DNA from: Phenylobacterium sp.
GTDB lineage: Bacteria > Pseudomonadota > Alphaproteobacteria > Caulobacterales > Caulobacteraceae
NCBI RefSeq assembly: GCF_016793225.1
Contig: NZ_JAEUMN010000022.1
Span: 1-64,000, forward strand
Length of the DNA: 64,000 nt
Direction: 5' to 3'
Both the position numbers and the translations under genes were made by a program. Within the stretch, counting starts at the first letter, position 1; the number at the start of each line of letters is the position of its first letter. The notes under the pieces are model-generated. The model was not told the DNA's origin. It worked only from the letters and a program-made list of their open reading frames with translations, and ran no database searches. This document shows, piece by piece, positions 16,581 to 26,685 of this stretch.

Positions 16581-17795
16581 ATGCAGATCCTGCAGAGCGT
16601 CCTGCTGACCGTCGTTCCCTTCCTGCTGGTGCTGGGCGTGGTGGTGACGGTTCACGAGCTCGGGCACTACCTGGCCGCCAAGTGGCTGGGCACCAAGATC
16701 GACCGCTTCTCCATCGGCTTCGGATCGGCCATCGCGCACTGGAAGGACAAGGACGGCGTCGACTGGCGTATCGGCTGGCTGCCGATCGGGGGCTACGTCC
16801 GCTTCTCGGGTGACGACAACGCCGCCTCGATCCCCGACGCGGACGACCTCGCCTCGATGCGGCGCGAACTGGTCGAAGCCGGGCGCGGCGCCGAGATCGA
16901 CCGATACTTCCACTTCAAGCCGATCTGGCAGCGCGCGGTGATCGTCGCTGCAGGTCCCACGGCGAACTTCCTGCTCGCCATCGCCATCTTCGCCACGATC
17001 CTGGCCAGCCTCGGCGACATGGTCCTGCCGTTCCGGGCCGAGACCATCGCCCCCGGCAGTCCGGCGGCGGCGGCGGGCTTCCGGCCGGGCGACCGCATCG
17101 TGGCCGTCAACGGCCGCGAGATGACGAGCTTCAGCCAGATCGTCCAGGCGATCGAGGTCCGCGGCGGCGTGCCGACCACCTTCGGCGTCATGCGCGGCGA
17201 GGAGCGGCTGGTGCTCACCGCGACGCCCCGTTGGCAGGTGAAGGAAGACCGGATCTCGGGCGAGCGCCGGGTCGGCGCCATCGGCATCACGCCGGCCCAG
17301 GGCGCCGACGACTACGTGCGCGTGCGCTACGGGCCGATCGAGGCGATCGGCGCGGGCGTGGCCAAGACCTGGGGGGTGCTCGAGACCACGGTCTACTATC
17401 TCGGACGCATGATCACCGGCCAGGTGAGCGCGGACGAACTGCGCGGCCCCCTGGGAATCGCCGACGTCACCAAGAAGGTCACCTCCGTGAGCGCGGAAGG
17501 GCACACCGACATCGGCGCGATGGTCGCGGCCGCCGCATTCGGTCTCGTCCAGCTGGTGGCGCTGATCTCCGTCAGCATCGGGTTCATGAACCTGCTGCCC
17601 GTGCCGGTGCTCGACGGGGGCCATCTCCTGTTCTACGCCTACGAGGCGATCGCGCGGCGCCCTCTTGCCGCCAAGGTTCAGGCTGCAGGATACCGTGTGG
17701 GTCTTGCACTGGTTCTCGGTTTGATGTTGTTCGCCACCTGGAACGACTTGCAGCGCCTGCGTGTGTTCAATCTGTTCGGCGGGCTATTCTCCTGA
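16581..17795 (+). CDS. mmpA: Site-2 membrane metalloprotease (RseP/MmpA)
   Basis: A 404-residue intramembrane zinc protease. The first membrane segment carries HELGH (His25, Glu26, His29). LPIGGYVRFSGDDN is a family motif. A PDZ domain spans about residues 140-215 (PGSPAAAAGFRPGDRIVAVNGREM). The C-terminal motif FMNLLPVPVLDGGHLLFYAYEAI supplies the third zinc ligand. In Caulobacter the matching protein MmpA cleaves PodJ, and in E. coli RseP completes anti-sigma-E cleavage. It could therefore also act on the ECF anti-sigma factor encoded at 4601, but that is conjecture. It lies just before bamA, the standard order. Confidence 0.95.
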   Translation: MQILQSVLLTVVPFLLVLGVVVTVHELGHYLAAKWLGTKIDRFSIGFGSAIAHWKDKDGVDWRIGWLPIGGYVRFSGDDNAASIPDADDLASMRRELVEAGRGAEIDRYFHFKPIWQRAVIVAAGPTANFLLAIAIFATILASLGDMVLPFRAETIAPGSPAAAAGFRPGDRIVAVNGREMTSFSQIVQAIEVRGGVPTTFGVMRGEERLVLTATPRWQVKEDRISGERRVGAIGITPAQGADDYVRVRYGPIEAIGAGVAKTWGVLETTVYYLGRMITGQVSADELRGPLGIADVTKKVTSVSAEGHTDIGAMVAAAAFGLVQLVALISVSIGFMNLLPVPVLDGGHLLFYAYEAIARRPLAAKVQAAGYRVGLALVLGLMLFATWNDLQRLRVFNLFGGLFS

Positions 17796-17825
17796 GCCCG
17801 ATCGTCCCCTCAAACGGCTGATTCG

Positions 17826-20264
17826 ATGCATCAAAACCGCGTACCTTGCGCCGCGCTCGCCACGAGCCTTGCCTTGCTCATGGGGACAGCGGCCGTCGTT
17901 GCGCCCGGCGTCGCCGCCGCGCAGCAGCAGCAGGGCGGCGTCGTCCAGCGGATCCTGGTGCAGGGCAACGAGCGGATCGAGCAGTCGACCGTCGTCTCCT
18001 ACCTCCCGGTGCAGCCGGGTGAGATGGTCGATTCGGCGAAGATGGACCTGGCGCTGAAGGCGCTGTTCCGCACCGACCTGTTCGCCGACGTGAAGGTCGA
18101 TTTCCAGAACGGCGACCTGATCGTCACCGTCGTCGAGAACCCGATCATCAACCGCGTGATCTTCGAAGGGAACAAGGGGCTCAAGGAAGACAAGCTCCGC
18201 GACGAGGTGACCGTCCGCCCGCGGGGGATCTTCACGCGCGCCAAGGCGCAGGGGGACGTCCAGCGGATCGTCGAACTCTATCGCCGCTCGGGCCGCATCT
18301 CGGCCACGGTCGAGCCGCAGATCATCGAGCTGCCGCAGAAGCGGGTCGACCTGATCTTCAAGATCGACGAAGGCCCGAAGAGCGGCATCCTCTCGGTCAA
18401 CTTCCTGGGCAACAAGGCCTTCAGCGACAACGACCTGCGCGACGTGGTCGTGACCGAGGAGAGCCGCTGGTACAAGTTCTTCTCGAACAACGCGAACTAC
18501 GATCCGGACCGGCTCGAGTACGACAAGGAGCAGCTGCGCAAGCACTACCGCAACCGCGGCTACTACGACTTCCGGGTGTCGTCGGCCGTCGCCGAGCTCG
18601 CGCCGGACAAGAACGGCTTCGTGGTGACCTACACGGTCGACGAAGGCCCCCGCTACCGGTTCGGCAAGCTGCAGGTGCAGACCACGCTGCAGAAGCTGGA
18701 CAAGACCGTGCTCGAGGCCCTGGTGCCGATACGGTCGGGCACGACCTACCAGGACGAGGCGATCGAGCAAGCGACCGACGCGCTGACCTTCGCCGCCGGC
18801 GCCGCCGGCTTCGCCTTCGTGGACGTGCGTCCGCGCTACACCCCCGACCGCGCCAAGGGCGTCGTCGACGTCACCTTCGAGGTGAACGAGGGCCCGCGGG
18901 TCTACGTCGACCGCATTGACATCGTCGGCAACACCCAGACGCTGGACTACGTCATCCGGCGCGAGATGAGCGTGGTGGAGGGCGACGCCTACAACCGCGC
19001 CCTGGTCGACCGCTCGAAGCGGCAGATCCGCGCCCTGGGCTTCTTCAAGGAAGTGGACATCACCGAGGTCCCGGGCTCGGCCCCCGACCGCACGGCGATC
19101 CAGGTGAAGGTCGAGGAGCAGCCGACCGGCGAGCTCTCGTTCTCCGCGGGCTACTCGTCCGTGGACCAGCTCGTGCTGGACCTCGGCGTGACACAGCGCA
19201 ACTTCCGCGGCCGCGGGCAGGACGTGCGGGCGCGCATTTCGGTGGGCTCCCTCCGCCAGCAGATCGACCTCGGCTTCACCGAGCCCCGGTTCCTGGGACG
19301 CGACCTGGCGGCGGGCGTGGACCTCTACGCCTACCGCCTCGATTACTCGGACTTCTCGGCCTACAAGACGTCGACCGTCGGCTTCACCCTGCGCGGCAAC
19401 TTCCCGCTCAGCATCGATAGCCGCGGGGCCGTCCGCTACGTACTGCGGCAGGAAGACATCGACCTCGACGGCTTCTTCTGCGACCCGACGCAGGGACAGG
19501 TGCTCTCGACCGCGCTCTGCAGCCAGATCGGCAAGCGCCTGACCTCGCTGGTGGGCTATGGGGCCCGCCTCGATCGTCGCAACGACTACCTGAACCCGAC
19601 GCGCGGCTTCTACATCGACTTCAACCAGGACCTCGCGGGCCTGGGCGGCGACGTGAACTACGTGCGCACCGACATCGAGGCGGCCTGGTTCCACGGCTTC
19701 ACCAAGGACTTCATCTTCTCGGTGACCGGATCGGCGGGCTATGTGCTGGGCTGGGCCGGCGACGACGTGCGCATCAACGACCGCTACTACAAGGGCGGCC
19801 TGACGTTCCGCGGCTTCGAGACCGCCGGCATCGGCCCGCGGGACATCTCGCTCCAGAGGGCGGACGCGCTCGGCGGCAAGGCCTATGCGATCGGCACCTT
19901 CGAGCTGACCGTCCCCACCTTCCTGCCCGAGCAGTACGGGATCAAGGCGGCCCTGTTCACCGACGTCGGCACGCTGGGCAAGCTCGACAAGCGCGACAAG
20001 ACCTACCAGCCGGGCGACCTCGACTGCCTGCAGCCGAGCATCCCCGATCCGGCGGACCCGACCAAGTTCATCAACAACCCCGCGGTGCCGGGCACGCGCA
20101 ACGTCTGTATCCGCGACGACCTGTCGCTTCGCGCCTCCGCGGGCGTGAGCGTCTTCTGGAAGTCGCCCATGGGCCCGATCCGCTTCGACTTCAGCCGAAT
20201 TTTGGCCAAGGAAGACTACGACAGGAAGGAACTCTTCCGGTTCTCCACTTCAACCAGGTTCTAG
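17826..20264 (+). CDS. bamA: Outer membrane protein assembly factor BamA
   Basis: An 812-residue outer-membrane protein that folds other barrels into the outer membrane. The signal peptide ends about AAAQ (residues 1-36). Five POTRA domains follow to about residue 430 (QRILVQGNERIEQSTVVSYL begins the first). A 16-strand barrel follows, with the conserved loop-6 motif YYKGGLTFRGFETAGIGPRD (RGF) and a final strand ending FRFSTSTRF with the C-terminal Phe needed for recognition. Length is normal. It is followed 6 bases later by the Skp-type chaperone gene, so the pair are probably co-translated. Confidence 0.97.
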   Translation: MHQNRVPCAALATSLALLMGTAAVVAPGVAAAQQQQGGVVQRILVQGNERIEQSTVVSYLPVQPGEMVDSAKMDLALKALFRTDLFADVKVDFQNGDLIVTVVENPIINRVIFEGNKGLKEDKLRDEVTVRPRGIFTRAKAQGDVQRIVELYRRSGRISATVEPQIIELPQKRVDLIFKIDEGPKSGILSVNFLGNKAFSDNDLRDVVVTEESRWYKFFSNNANYDPDRLEYDKEQLRKHYRNRGYYDFRVSSAVAELAPDKNGFVVTYTVDEGPRYRFGKLQVQTTLQKLDKTVLEALVPIRSGTTYQDEAIEQATDALTFAAGAAGFAFVDVRPRYTPDRAKGVVDVTFEVNEGPRVYVDRIDIVGNTQTLDYVIRREMSVVEGDAYNRALVDRSKRQIRALGFFKEVDITEVPGSAPDRTAIQVKVEEQPTGELSFSAGYSSVDQLVLDLGVTQRNFRGRGQDVRARISVGSLRQQIDLGFTEPRFLGRDLAAGVDLYAYRLDYSDFSAYKTSTVGFTLRGNFPLSIDSRGAVRYVLRQEDIDLDGFFCDPTQGQVLSTALCSQIGKRLTSLVGYGARLDRRNDYLNPTRGFYIDFNQDLAGLGGDVNYVRTDIEAAWFHGFTKDFIFSVTGSAGYVLGWAGDDVRINDRYYKGGLTFRGFETAGIGPRDISLQRADALGGKAYAIGTFELTVPTFLPEQYGIKAALFTDVGTLGKLDKRDKTYQPGDLDCLQPSIPDPADPTKFINNPAVPGTRNVCIRDDLSLRASAGVSVFWKSPMGPIRFDFSRILAKEDYDRKELFRFSTSTRF

Positions 20265-20270
20265 GAAATC

Positions 20271-20936
20271 ATGACCTTCAAGACCTTCGCCGTGACGAGC
20301 GCCGCTGCGGCTCTCGCGATCACGGCATCCTCGGCTGCGGCCCAGCAACAGCCCGCCCGTCCGGCCACGCCGGCTCCGGCGGCTGCGGCCCCGCAGGTGA
20401 CCCACGGCGCGGCGCCCGCCGGCCTCTGCGTCGTCTCGCCGGAAGGCGTGCTCGCCAACTCGACGGTCGGCAAGTACGTGCAGACGCGCATGCAGCAGCT
20501 GGCCGCCCAGGTGAACGCCGAGCTGCAGTCGGAAGGCACGGCCATCGACAACGAGGCCAAGCAGATCGACGCCCAGCGCGCCTCGATCGACCAGAACACC
20601 TTCGAGCAGCGCGCCGCCGCCGTGCAGGTGAAGGCCAACGCCTTCGCGCGCAAGCGCCAGCAGCGTGAGAACGAGCTGCAGCTCACCCAGCAGAAGGCCA
20701 TCAACCGCGTGGGCGAGGAGATGGAGCCGCTGATCCGCCAGGCCTACCAGGCCAAGGGCTGCGGCATGCTCTTCAACCGCCAGGTGATCGTGCTGGCCAA
20801 CCCGACGACCGACATCACCCCGCAGGTGGTGACCGCGCTGAACGGGAAGATCACCCAGTTCACCTTCGATCGCGAGCGGCTTGACCAGCAAGCGACCCCG
20901 GGCGCCGCGCGTCCAGCGGCCGCGCCGGCGCGATAG
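20271..20936 (+). CDS. skp: OmpH/Skp-family periplasmic chaperone
   Basis: A 221-residue exported protein with signal MTFKTFAVTSAAAALAITAS (cut near AAA). The body is a long helical, coiled-coil-like region (residues about 65-165, with VQTRMQQLAAQVNAELQSEG and FARKRQQRENELQLTQQKAI) matching the tentacles of Skp. It ends in a Pro/Ala tail. It would carry unfolded barrels to BamA, and it sits between bamA and lpxD as in most Gram-negatives. The Cys pair (GLCVVSP and GCGMLF) may be a lineage feature. Confidence 0.9.
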   Translation: MTFKTFAVTSAAAALAITASSAAAQQQPARPATPAPAAAAPQVTHGAAPAGLCVVSPEGVLANSTVGKYVQTRMQQLAAQVNAELQSEGTAIDNEAKQIDAQRASIDQNTFEQRAAAVQVKANAFARKRQQRENELQLTQQKAINRVGEEMEPLIRQAYQAKGCGMLFNRQVIVLANPTTDITPQVVTALNGKITQFTFDRERLDQQATPGAARPAAAPAR

Positions 20937-20971
20937 CAGACGCGCGGGTCGAACTGGCCTATAGCGGCGAA

Positions 20972-21988
20972 ATGCCCGACCCGCGCTTCTTCGAGGACCT
21001 GGGACCCGTCCGGCTGGGCGAACTGGCCGCGCTTGCGGGGGCCGAGCTTGCCGATCCGGCCGACGGCGAGCGCATGATCGCGCGGGTGGCGGTGCTGTCC
21101 CACGCGGGGCCCGACACGATCACCTTCCTGTCCGATCGGCGCTATGCCGCGGAGCTGGCGCGCGCGCGTCCGGCCGCCTGCGTGCTGCCCAAGGGCGCGG
21201 AAGCGCTGGCGCCCGCCGGCTGCGCCGTGCTGACCGCGCCGAACCCGCAGGGCGCCTACGCCCTCGCGGCGGCCAGGCTGCACCGGGCCAGGGGCGGGGG
21301 CGCGCAGACGATCGCACCGGACGCCCTGGTCGAGCGCGACGTCGTGCTGGGTCCGGGGGTCGTGGTCGGGCCGGCGGCCCAGATCGGCCGCGGGACGCGC
21401 ATCGGGGCCAACACCGTCATCGGCCCGGGGGTCGCCATCGGCCGCGACTGCGACATCGGTCCGAACGTCACCATCGGCTTCGCGCTCGTCGGCGACCGGG
21501 TGAAGATCCTCGCCGGGGCGACGATCGGCGAGCCCGGCTTCGGCGCGACGGCAGGCCCCAAGGGGCTGATCGACATCCCGCAGCTGGGGCGCGTCATCAT
21601 CCAGGACGGCGTCTCGATCGGCGCCAACAGCACCATCGATCGGGGCGCCTACGACGACACGGTCATCGGCGAGAACACCAAGATCGACAACCTGGTTCAG
21701 ATTGCTCACAACGTGCGCGTGGGTCGCAACTGCGTGATGGCGGCCCACACGGGAATCTCGGGCAGTGTCACCATCGGGGACGGAGCCCAGTTCGGCGGCC
21801 GCGCCGGTGTGGCCGACCACGTGGTCATCGGGACCGGCGCCCGCGTCGGCGCGGCGGCGGGCGTGATGAAGGACATTCCGGCCGGCGAAACCTGGGGCGG
21901 CATGCCGGCGCGCCCGATCCGGCACTGGCTGAAGGAGACGGCCTGGTTGGCCCGGATGGCCAGCCGAGGGGGGAGGGGACCACAATGA
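20972..21988 (+). CDS. lpxD: UDP-3-O-(3-hydroxyacyl)glucosamine N-acyltransferase
   Basis: A 338-residue lipid A enzyme adding the second hydroxyacyl chain. The N-terminal uridine-binding domain runs to about residue 100. The left-handed beta-helix of hexapeptide repeats follows (IGRGTRIGANTVIGPGVAIG and on), then IAHNVRVGRNCVMAAHTGISGSV with the catalytic His, then a C-terminal helix. The 3' end overlaps fabZ by 4 bases (ATGA). The upstream gap from the chaperone gene is 35 bases. Confidence 0.96.
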   Translation: MPDPRFFEDLGPVRLGELAALAGAELADPADGERMIARVAVLSHAGPDTITFLSDRRYAAELARARPAACVLPKGAEALAPAGCAVLTAPNPQGAYALAAARLHRARGGGAQTIAPDALVERDVVLGPGVVVGPAAQIGRGTRIGANTVIGPGVAIGRDCDIGPNVTIGFALVGDRVKILAGATIGEPGFGATAGPKGLIDIPQLGRVIIQDGVSIGANSTIDRGAYDDTVIGENTKIDNLVQIAHNVRVGRNCVMAAHTGISGSVTIGDGAQFGGRAGVADHVVIGTGARVGAAAGVMKDIPAGETWGGMPARPIRHWLKETAWLARMASRGGRGPQ

Positions 21989-22455
21989 CGCGCAAGGCGC
22001 CCGCGGGCAGCGACCCGACGAAGATCGACATCACCGAGGTGCTGGAGCGGATACCCCACCGGTTCCCGTTCCTGCTCGTCGACCGGTGCGAGGAGTACAA
22101 GCAGAACGAGAGCATCGTCGGCATCAAGTGCGTGACGGTGAACGAGCCCTTCTTCCAGGGCCACTTCCCCGACTATCCGGTGATGCCCGGCGTGCTGCTG
22201 ATCGAGGCCATGGCGCAGACCGGCGCGGTGCTGATGTCCAAGTCGCTCGAGGTCGACACCGAGGGCAAGGCCATCTTCTTCATGAGCGCCGACAACTGCC
22301 GCTTCCGGGCGCCCGTCCGGCCGGGCGACGTCGTGCGGATGCACGTGCGCGTGGTCCGGCACCGGGGCGACGTCTTCAAGTTCGCCGGCGAGGCCAAGGT
22401 CGACGGCAGGGTCGCCGCCGAGGCCGAGTTCGCCGCCATGGTGGTGGAGACCTGA
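21985..22455 (+). CDS. fabZ: 3-hydroxyacyl-ACP dehydratase FabZ
   Basis: A 156-residue hot-dog-fold enzyme for fatty acid elongation. The active site is [23 protein letters not shown] with His in GHFP and Glu in [17 protein letters not shown] is the usual N-terminal block. It shares 3-hydroxyacyl-ACP with LpxA and LpxD, whose genes flank it, so the cluster balances lipid A against phospholipid synthesis. Length is about 10 residues longer at the N-terminus than in E. coli. Confidence 0.97.
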   Translation: MTRKAPAGSDPTKIDITEVLERIPHRFPFLLVDRCEEYKQNESIVGIKCVTVNEPFFQGHFPDYPVMPGVLLIEAMAQTGAVLMSKSLEVDTEGKAIFFMSADNCRFRAPVRPGDVVRMHVRVVRHRGDVFKFAGEAKVDGRVAAEAEFAAMVVET

Positions 22456-22459
22456 CCGC

Positions 22460-23257
22460 TTGGCCGTAGAGATCCATCCGACCGCCATCGTCGCCGCAGG
22501 CGCCGAACTGGCCGACGGCGTCACCGTCGGCCCCTATTCGATCGTGGGCGAGCACGTCCGCGTGGGACCGCGCACCCAGATCCTGGCCCATGTGGTGATC
22601 GAGAACCGCACCACGATCGGCGCGGACTGCTCGGTCCGCAACTTCGCCAACCTCGGCGGGCCGCCGCACCACACGGGCTACAAGGGCGAGCCCACGGAAC
22701 TGGTCATCGGTGACCGGAACCGCATCTGGGAACACGTCACGATGCACATCGGGGCGCCCGGCGGGGACGGCGTGACGCGCGTCGGCGACGACGGCTTCTT
22801 CATGGCCACCAGCCACATCGGCCACGACTGCGTGGTCGGCGACAATGTGGTGCTGGCGCACGGCGCGACGCTGGGCGGGCACACGATCGTGGGCGACTTC
22901 GTCACGGTGAGCGGGCTGGCGGCGGTGCACCAGTTCTGCCGCGTGGGACGCTACGCCTTCGTCGGCGGGCTTGCGGCGGTGACCAAGGACGTGATCCCGT
23001 ACGGCATGGTGTGGGGCAACCACGCCCACCTCGAAGGCCTCAACCTCGTGGGGCTGAAGCGGCGCAACTTCGACCGCGACACCGTGAGCACCCTGCGCTC
23101 GGCCTACCGGCTGCTGTTCGCCGAGGAAGGGACCTTCCAGGAGCGGATCGACGACACCGCCGCCGCCTTCGGGCATTCGCCGCCGGTGATGGAGATCATC
23201 GACTTCATCCGCGCCGACGCGAACCGGCCGCTCTGCCTGCCGGAGCGGGAACTCTAG
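22460..23257 (+). CDS. lpxA: UDP-N-acetylglucosamine O-acyltransferase
   Basis: A 265-residue first enzyme of lipid A synthesis. It starts with TTG at 22460, four bases after fabZ, giving [20 protein letters not shown]. Hexapeptide repeats form the beta-helix; [18 protein letters not shown] and [24 protein letters not shown] are the active-site and acyl-pocket regions, and VKRRNF-type sequence ([12 protein letters not shown]) begins the helical C-terminal domain. Rare TTG start is notable but well placed. Confidence 0.96.
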   Translation: MAVEIHPTAIVAAGAELADGVTVGPYSIVGEHVRVGPRTQILAHVVIENRTTIGADCSVRNFANLGGPPHHTGYKGEPTELVIGDRNRIWEHVTMHIGAPGGDGVTRVGDDGFFMATSHIGHDCVVGDNVVLAHGATLGGHTIVGDFVTVSGLAAVHQFCRVGRYAFVGGLAAVTKDVIPYGMVWGNHAHLEGLNLVGLKRRNFDRDTVSTLRSAYRLLFAEEGTFQERIDDTAAAFGHSPPVMEIIDFIRADANRPLCLPEREL

Positions 23258-24100
23258 GTGCAGAAGCTCGGCCTCATCGCCGGCGGCGGAGGCCTGCCGG
23301 TGGAGATCGCCCAGCACTGCGAACGTTCCGGACGTCCGTTCTTCGTCGTCCGCCTGAAGGGCTTCGCCGGCGGGGACCTGGCGGACTACGCCGGGGCCGA
23401 GGTTGGGCTGGCCGAGCTGGGCAAGTGCCTGAAGGCCCTGAAGCGCGCGGGCTGTGAGTCGGTCTGCCTGGCGGGAAACGTGGCCCGGCCGGACTTCGCG
23501 AGCCTCGTGCCGGACCTGCGCGGCCTCATGCTGCTGCCGCGCGCGGTCGCCGCCGCGCGCAAGGGCGACGACGCGCTGCTGCGCCTCCTGGTGGGCGAGT
23601 TCGAGCGGGAAGGCTTCCGTGTCGAGGGCGCCCACGAGGTCATGGACGACCTGACCCTGCCGGCCGGCTACCTGGGCCGGGTGACGGCCGGCGAGGCCGA
23701 CCTGGCCGATGCGCAACGCGCTGTCGAGGTGGCCCGGGCCGTCGGGCGGCTCGATGTCGGCCAGGCCGCCGTGGTGGCCCACGGGCTCGTGCTCGCCGTC
23801 GAGGCGCAGGAGGGAACCGACGCCATGCTCGCCCGCGTGGCGGACCTGCCGGCGCACCTCAGGGGCCGGCCGGGCGCCGGGGCGGGCGTCCTCGCCAAGG
23901 CGCCGAAGCCGATCCAGGAGACGCGGGTCGACCTGCCCACGATCGGGCTCGCCACCATTCACGGCGTCGCGCGCGCAGGCCTGGCGGGGATCGTGGGCGA
24001 GGCGGGCCGGCTGCTGGTCCTGGACCGCGAGCAGGTGATCGCGCTCGCCGACGACCTGGGCGTCTTCATCCTGGGCGTGGAGCCGGCGCAGGCGCCATGA
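23258..24100 (+). CDS. lpxI: UDP-2,3-diacylglucosamine pyrophosphatase LpxI
   Basis: A 280-residue enzyme that hydrolyses UDP-diacylglucosamine to lipid X. LpxI replaces LpxH in alphaproteobacteria. Family features are KLGLIAGGGGLPVEIAQ at the start, FVVRLKGFAG, and the C-terminal catalytic block LPTIGLATIHGVARAGLAGIV. The start is GTG at 23258, directly after the lpxA stop (TAGGTG). Its stop overlaps the lpxB start (ATGA). Confidence 0.95.
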   Translation: MQKLGLIAGGGGLPVEIAQHCERSGRPFFVVRLKGFAGGDLADYAGAEVGLAELGKCLKALKRAGCESVCLAGNVARPDFASLVPDLRGLMLLPRAVAAARKGDDALLRLLVGEFEREGFRVEGAHEVMDDLTLPAGYLGRVTAGEADLADAQRAVEVARAVGRLDVGQAAVVAHGLVLAVEAQEGTDAMLARVADLPAHLRGRPGAGAGVLAKAPKPIQETRVDLPTIGLATIHGVARAGLAGIVGEAGRLLVLDREQVIALADDLGVFILGVEPAQAP

Positions 24101-25257
24101 CCGCGCGGCCGCTCACGATCATGCTGGTGGCGGCCGAGGCGTCGGGCGACGACCGCGCCGCGGGGCTCATGCGGGCGCTGAAGCGCCGGCTGGACGGCGC
24201 GGTCCGGTTCGTGGGCGTGGGCGGGCAGAGGATGGCCGCCGAGGGGCTGGACAGTCCCTTCGACATCTCCGAACTGTCGATCTTCGGCCTGACGGAGGGC
24301 CTCCTGGCCTATCCGAGGGTGGTGCGTCGCGCCGACGAGACCGCCGCCCTGGCGGTGCGGGAGCGGCCGGATGTCGCGGTGCTGGTGGACTCCTGGGGCT
24401 TCACCCTGCGCGTGGCCCAGCGCCTGCGCCGCCAGCAGCCGGGACTCCCCCTCGTGAAGTACGTGGCTCCGCAGGTGTGGGCCTCGCGCCCTGGCCGGGC
24501 GAGGACCGCGGCGCAGTGGTTCGACCTCCTGCTGACCATCCACACGTTCGACGCGCCGGCCTTCGAGCGCGAGGGCCTGAGGACGGTGTTCGTGGGTGAC
24601 TCGACCCTGGCCATCGCGTTTTCCGCCGCCGATCCGTCGCGGCTGCGGAACGCGATCGGCGCCGTGCCGGACGATCCGATCCTGCTGGTGCTCCCGGGCA
24701 GCCGTCCGTCCGAGATCGAGCGGGTGATGCCGGCGTTCGAGGACGCCGTGGCCCGGCTGCTGGCCGAGCGGCCCGACCTGCACGTCGTCGTCCCGGCCGC
24801 GCCGACGGTCGCGGACGCGGTGAAGGCCCGTGTCGCCCTCTGGCCTGGCCGCGCGCACGTGGTCGAGGGCGAGGCCGCCAAGCGGGACGCCATGAAGGCC
24901 GCGACGGTGGCGCTGGCCTGCTCGGGCACGGTCACGACGGAACTGGCGTTGGCGGGCTGCCCGATGGTGGTGGCCTATCGCCTGGCGCCGCTGACCTACG
25001 CCATCCTGAAGCGTCTCATCCGCACGAATTACGTCACCCTCTTCAACATCGCGGCGCAGGATTTCGTCGCCCCGGAAATGATCCAGGCGGACTGCAACGG
25101 CCCGGCCCTGGCGGCGGAGGTCGCGCGACGGCTCGACGATCCCGCCCTGCGCAGGATGCAGGTCGAGCGGCAGAATGCGGCGCTGCTGAAGATGGGGCGG
25201 GGCGGGCCGGACCCCAGCGACGCCGCCGCCGACGCGGTCCTGAGCCTGCTGGGCTGA
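24097..25257 (+). CDS. lpxB: Lipid A disaccharide synthase
   Basis: A 386-residue GT-B glycosyltransferase (family 19) that condenses lipid X with UDP-diacylglucosamine. Family motifs include LVAAEASGDDRAAGLMRALK, VGVGGQRMAAEGL, YVAPQVWASRPGRA, LLVLPGSRPSEIER and ALACSGTVTTELALAGCPMVVAY. The run from bamA to here has almost no gaps. It is the last gene of the plus-strand block and is followed by tandem repeats and a terminator hairpin. Confidence 0.97.
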   Translation: MTARPLTIMLVAAEASGDDRAAGLMRALKRRLDGAVRFVGVGGQRMAAEGLDSPFDISELSIFGLTEGLLAYPRVVRRADETAALAVRERPDVAVLVDSWGFTLRVAQRLRRQQPGLPLVKYVAPQVWASRPGRARTAAQWFDLLLTIHTFDAPAFEREGLRTVFVGDSTLAIAFSAADPSRLRNAIGAVPDDPILLVLPGSRPSEIERVMPAFEDAVARLLAERPDLHVVVPAAPTVADAVKARVALWPGRAHVVEGEAAKRDAMKAATVALACSGTVTTELALAGCPMVVAYRLAPLTYAILKRLIRTNYVTLFNIAAQDFVAPEMIQADCNGPALAAEVARRLDDPALRRMQVERQNAALLKMGRGGPDPSDAAADAVLSLLG

Positions 25258-25300
25258 CCCGGACGAAGCTGACCCAGATGAAGCCGACCCAGACGAAAGG
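25256..25300. repeat. Three 15-bp tandem repeats
   Basis: Three imperfect copies of GACCCAGACGAAGCC lie head to tail at 25256-25270, 25271-25285 and 25286-25300. They begin in the lpxB stop codon and run into the terminator hairpin. The units differ by only a few bases. No function is evident. Confidence 0.7.
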
Positions 25301-25326
25301 GGCCGGCCCCTTCCGGGACCGGCCCC
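25299..25326. terminator. Bidirectional terminator hairpin between lpxB and gltA
   Basis: GGGGCCGG at 25299-25306 pairs with CCGGCCCC at 25319-25326 around a 12-base loop. It lies between the ends of the convergent lpxB and gltA genes. No clear T-run is present on the plus strand. Confidence 0.6.
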
Positions 25327-25350
25327 CTCGCGATTCCGATGAGCTTGGGC

Positions 25351-26631
25351 TCAGCGCTTGTCGATCGGCGCGTAGCTGCGCTGCGGAGCGCCCGTGTAGA
25401 TCTGCCGCGGACGGCCGATCTTCTGGGAGGGATCCTCGATCATCTCCTTCCACTGCGCGATCCAGCCCACAGTGCGGGCCAGGGCGAACAGCACGGTGAA
25501 CATCTCGGGCGGGAAGCCCAGGGCGCGCAGCGTGATGCCGGAGTAGAAGTCGACGTTCGGGTAGAGCTTGCGCTGGATGAAGAACTCGTCGTTCAGCGCG
25601 ATCTTCTCGAGCTCCATGGCGACCTGCAGCAGCGGGTCGTTCTCGGCGCCCACCTCCTTCAGGACCTGGTGGCAGGCTTGCTGCATCACCTTCGCGCGCG
25701 GGTCGTAGTTCTTGTAGACCCGGTGGCCGAAGCCCATGAGCAGGTAGCGCCGGTCCTTCACGCCCTGGACGAACTCGGGGATCCGGTCGACGGTCCCGAT
25801 CTCCTTCAGCATGTTGAGCGCTTCTTCGTTCGCGCCGCCGTGCTTGGGGCCCCACAGCGAGGCGATGCCCGCGGCGATGCAGGCGAACGGGTTGGCGCCC
25901 GAGGACCCCGCGAGGCGGACGGTCGAGGTCGACGCGTTCTGCTCGTGGTCGGCGTGCAGGATGAAGATGCGGTCCATGGCCGCCGTCAGGACCGGATTGG
26001 GCTTCCAGTCCTCGGCCGGCACCGAGAAGCACATGCGCAGGAAGTTCTCCGCATAGGAGAGCTCGTTGCGCGGATACACGAACGGCTGGCCGCGCGAGTA
26101 CTTGAAGGCGCGCGCCGCGATGGTCGGCATCTTGGCGATCAGCCGGTGCGCGGAGATCATCCGCTGCTCGGGATCGTTGATGTCGGTGCTGTCGTGGTAG
26201 AAGGCCGACATGGCGCCCACGGCGCCCGTCATGATGGCCATCGGGTGAGCGTCCCGACGGAAGCCGTTGAAGAAGCGGTCGAACTGCTCGTGGACCATGG
26301 TGTGGTACACGATGTTCTTCTCGAACTGGGCGAACTCGCCCGCGTTCGGAAGCTCGCCGTGGAGCAGCAGGTAGCAGACCTCGAGGAAGCTGGACTTCTC
26401 GGCCAGCTCGTCGATGGGATAGCCGCGGTGCAGCAGCACGCCCTTGTCGCCGTCGATGAAGGTGATCTTGCTCTCGCAAGAGGCGGTCGACGTGAAGCCC
26501 GGGTCATAGGTGAAGACGTCAGCGTCGCCGTAGAGCTTGCGGATGTCGATCACCGCGGGCCCGTCCGTGCCCCGCAGCACTGGCAACTCGACTGTCTTGC
26601 CGTCGATTTGGACCTTCGCCGTTTCGCCCAT
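25351..26631 (-). CDS. gltA: Citrate synthase (type II)
   Basis: A 426-residue TCA-cycle enzyme joining acetyl-CoA and oxaloacetate. Catalytic motifs are seen: [57 protein letters not shown] and [10 protein letters not shown], giving the two His and one Asp. The length and N-terminal beta domain ([16 protein letters not shown]) are those of the hexameric type of Gram-negatives. It lies downstream of gltX on the same strand with a 54-base gap, so co-transcription is possible. Confidence 0.98.
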   Translation of the reverse strand: MGETAKVQIDGKTVELPVLRGTDGPAVIDIRKLYGDADVFTYDPGFTSTASCESKITFIDGDKGVLLHRGYPIDELAEKSSFLEVCYLLLHGELPNAGEFAQFEKNIVYHTMVHEQFDRFFNGFRRDAHPMAIMTGAVGAMSAFYHDSTDINDPEQRMISAHRLIAKMPTIAARAFKYSRGQPFVYPRNELSYAENFLRMCFSVPAEDWKPNPVLTAAMDRIFILHADHEQNASTSTVRLAGSSGANPFACIAAGIASLWGPKHGGANEEALNMLKEIGTVDRIPEFVQGVKDRRYLLMGFGHRVYKNYDPRAKVMQQACHQVLKEVGAENDPLLQVAMELEKIALNDEFFIQRKLYPNVDFYSGITLRALGFPPEMFTVLFALARTVGWIAQWKEMIEDPSQKIGRPRQIYTGAPQRSYAPIDKR

Positions 26632-26685
26632 GAGACCCCCTTCGCGGCTGCGAGATGAAACACTCGTTCGAGGGCTTATACCTCT

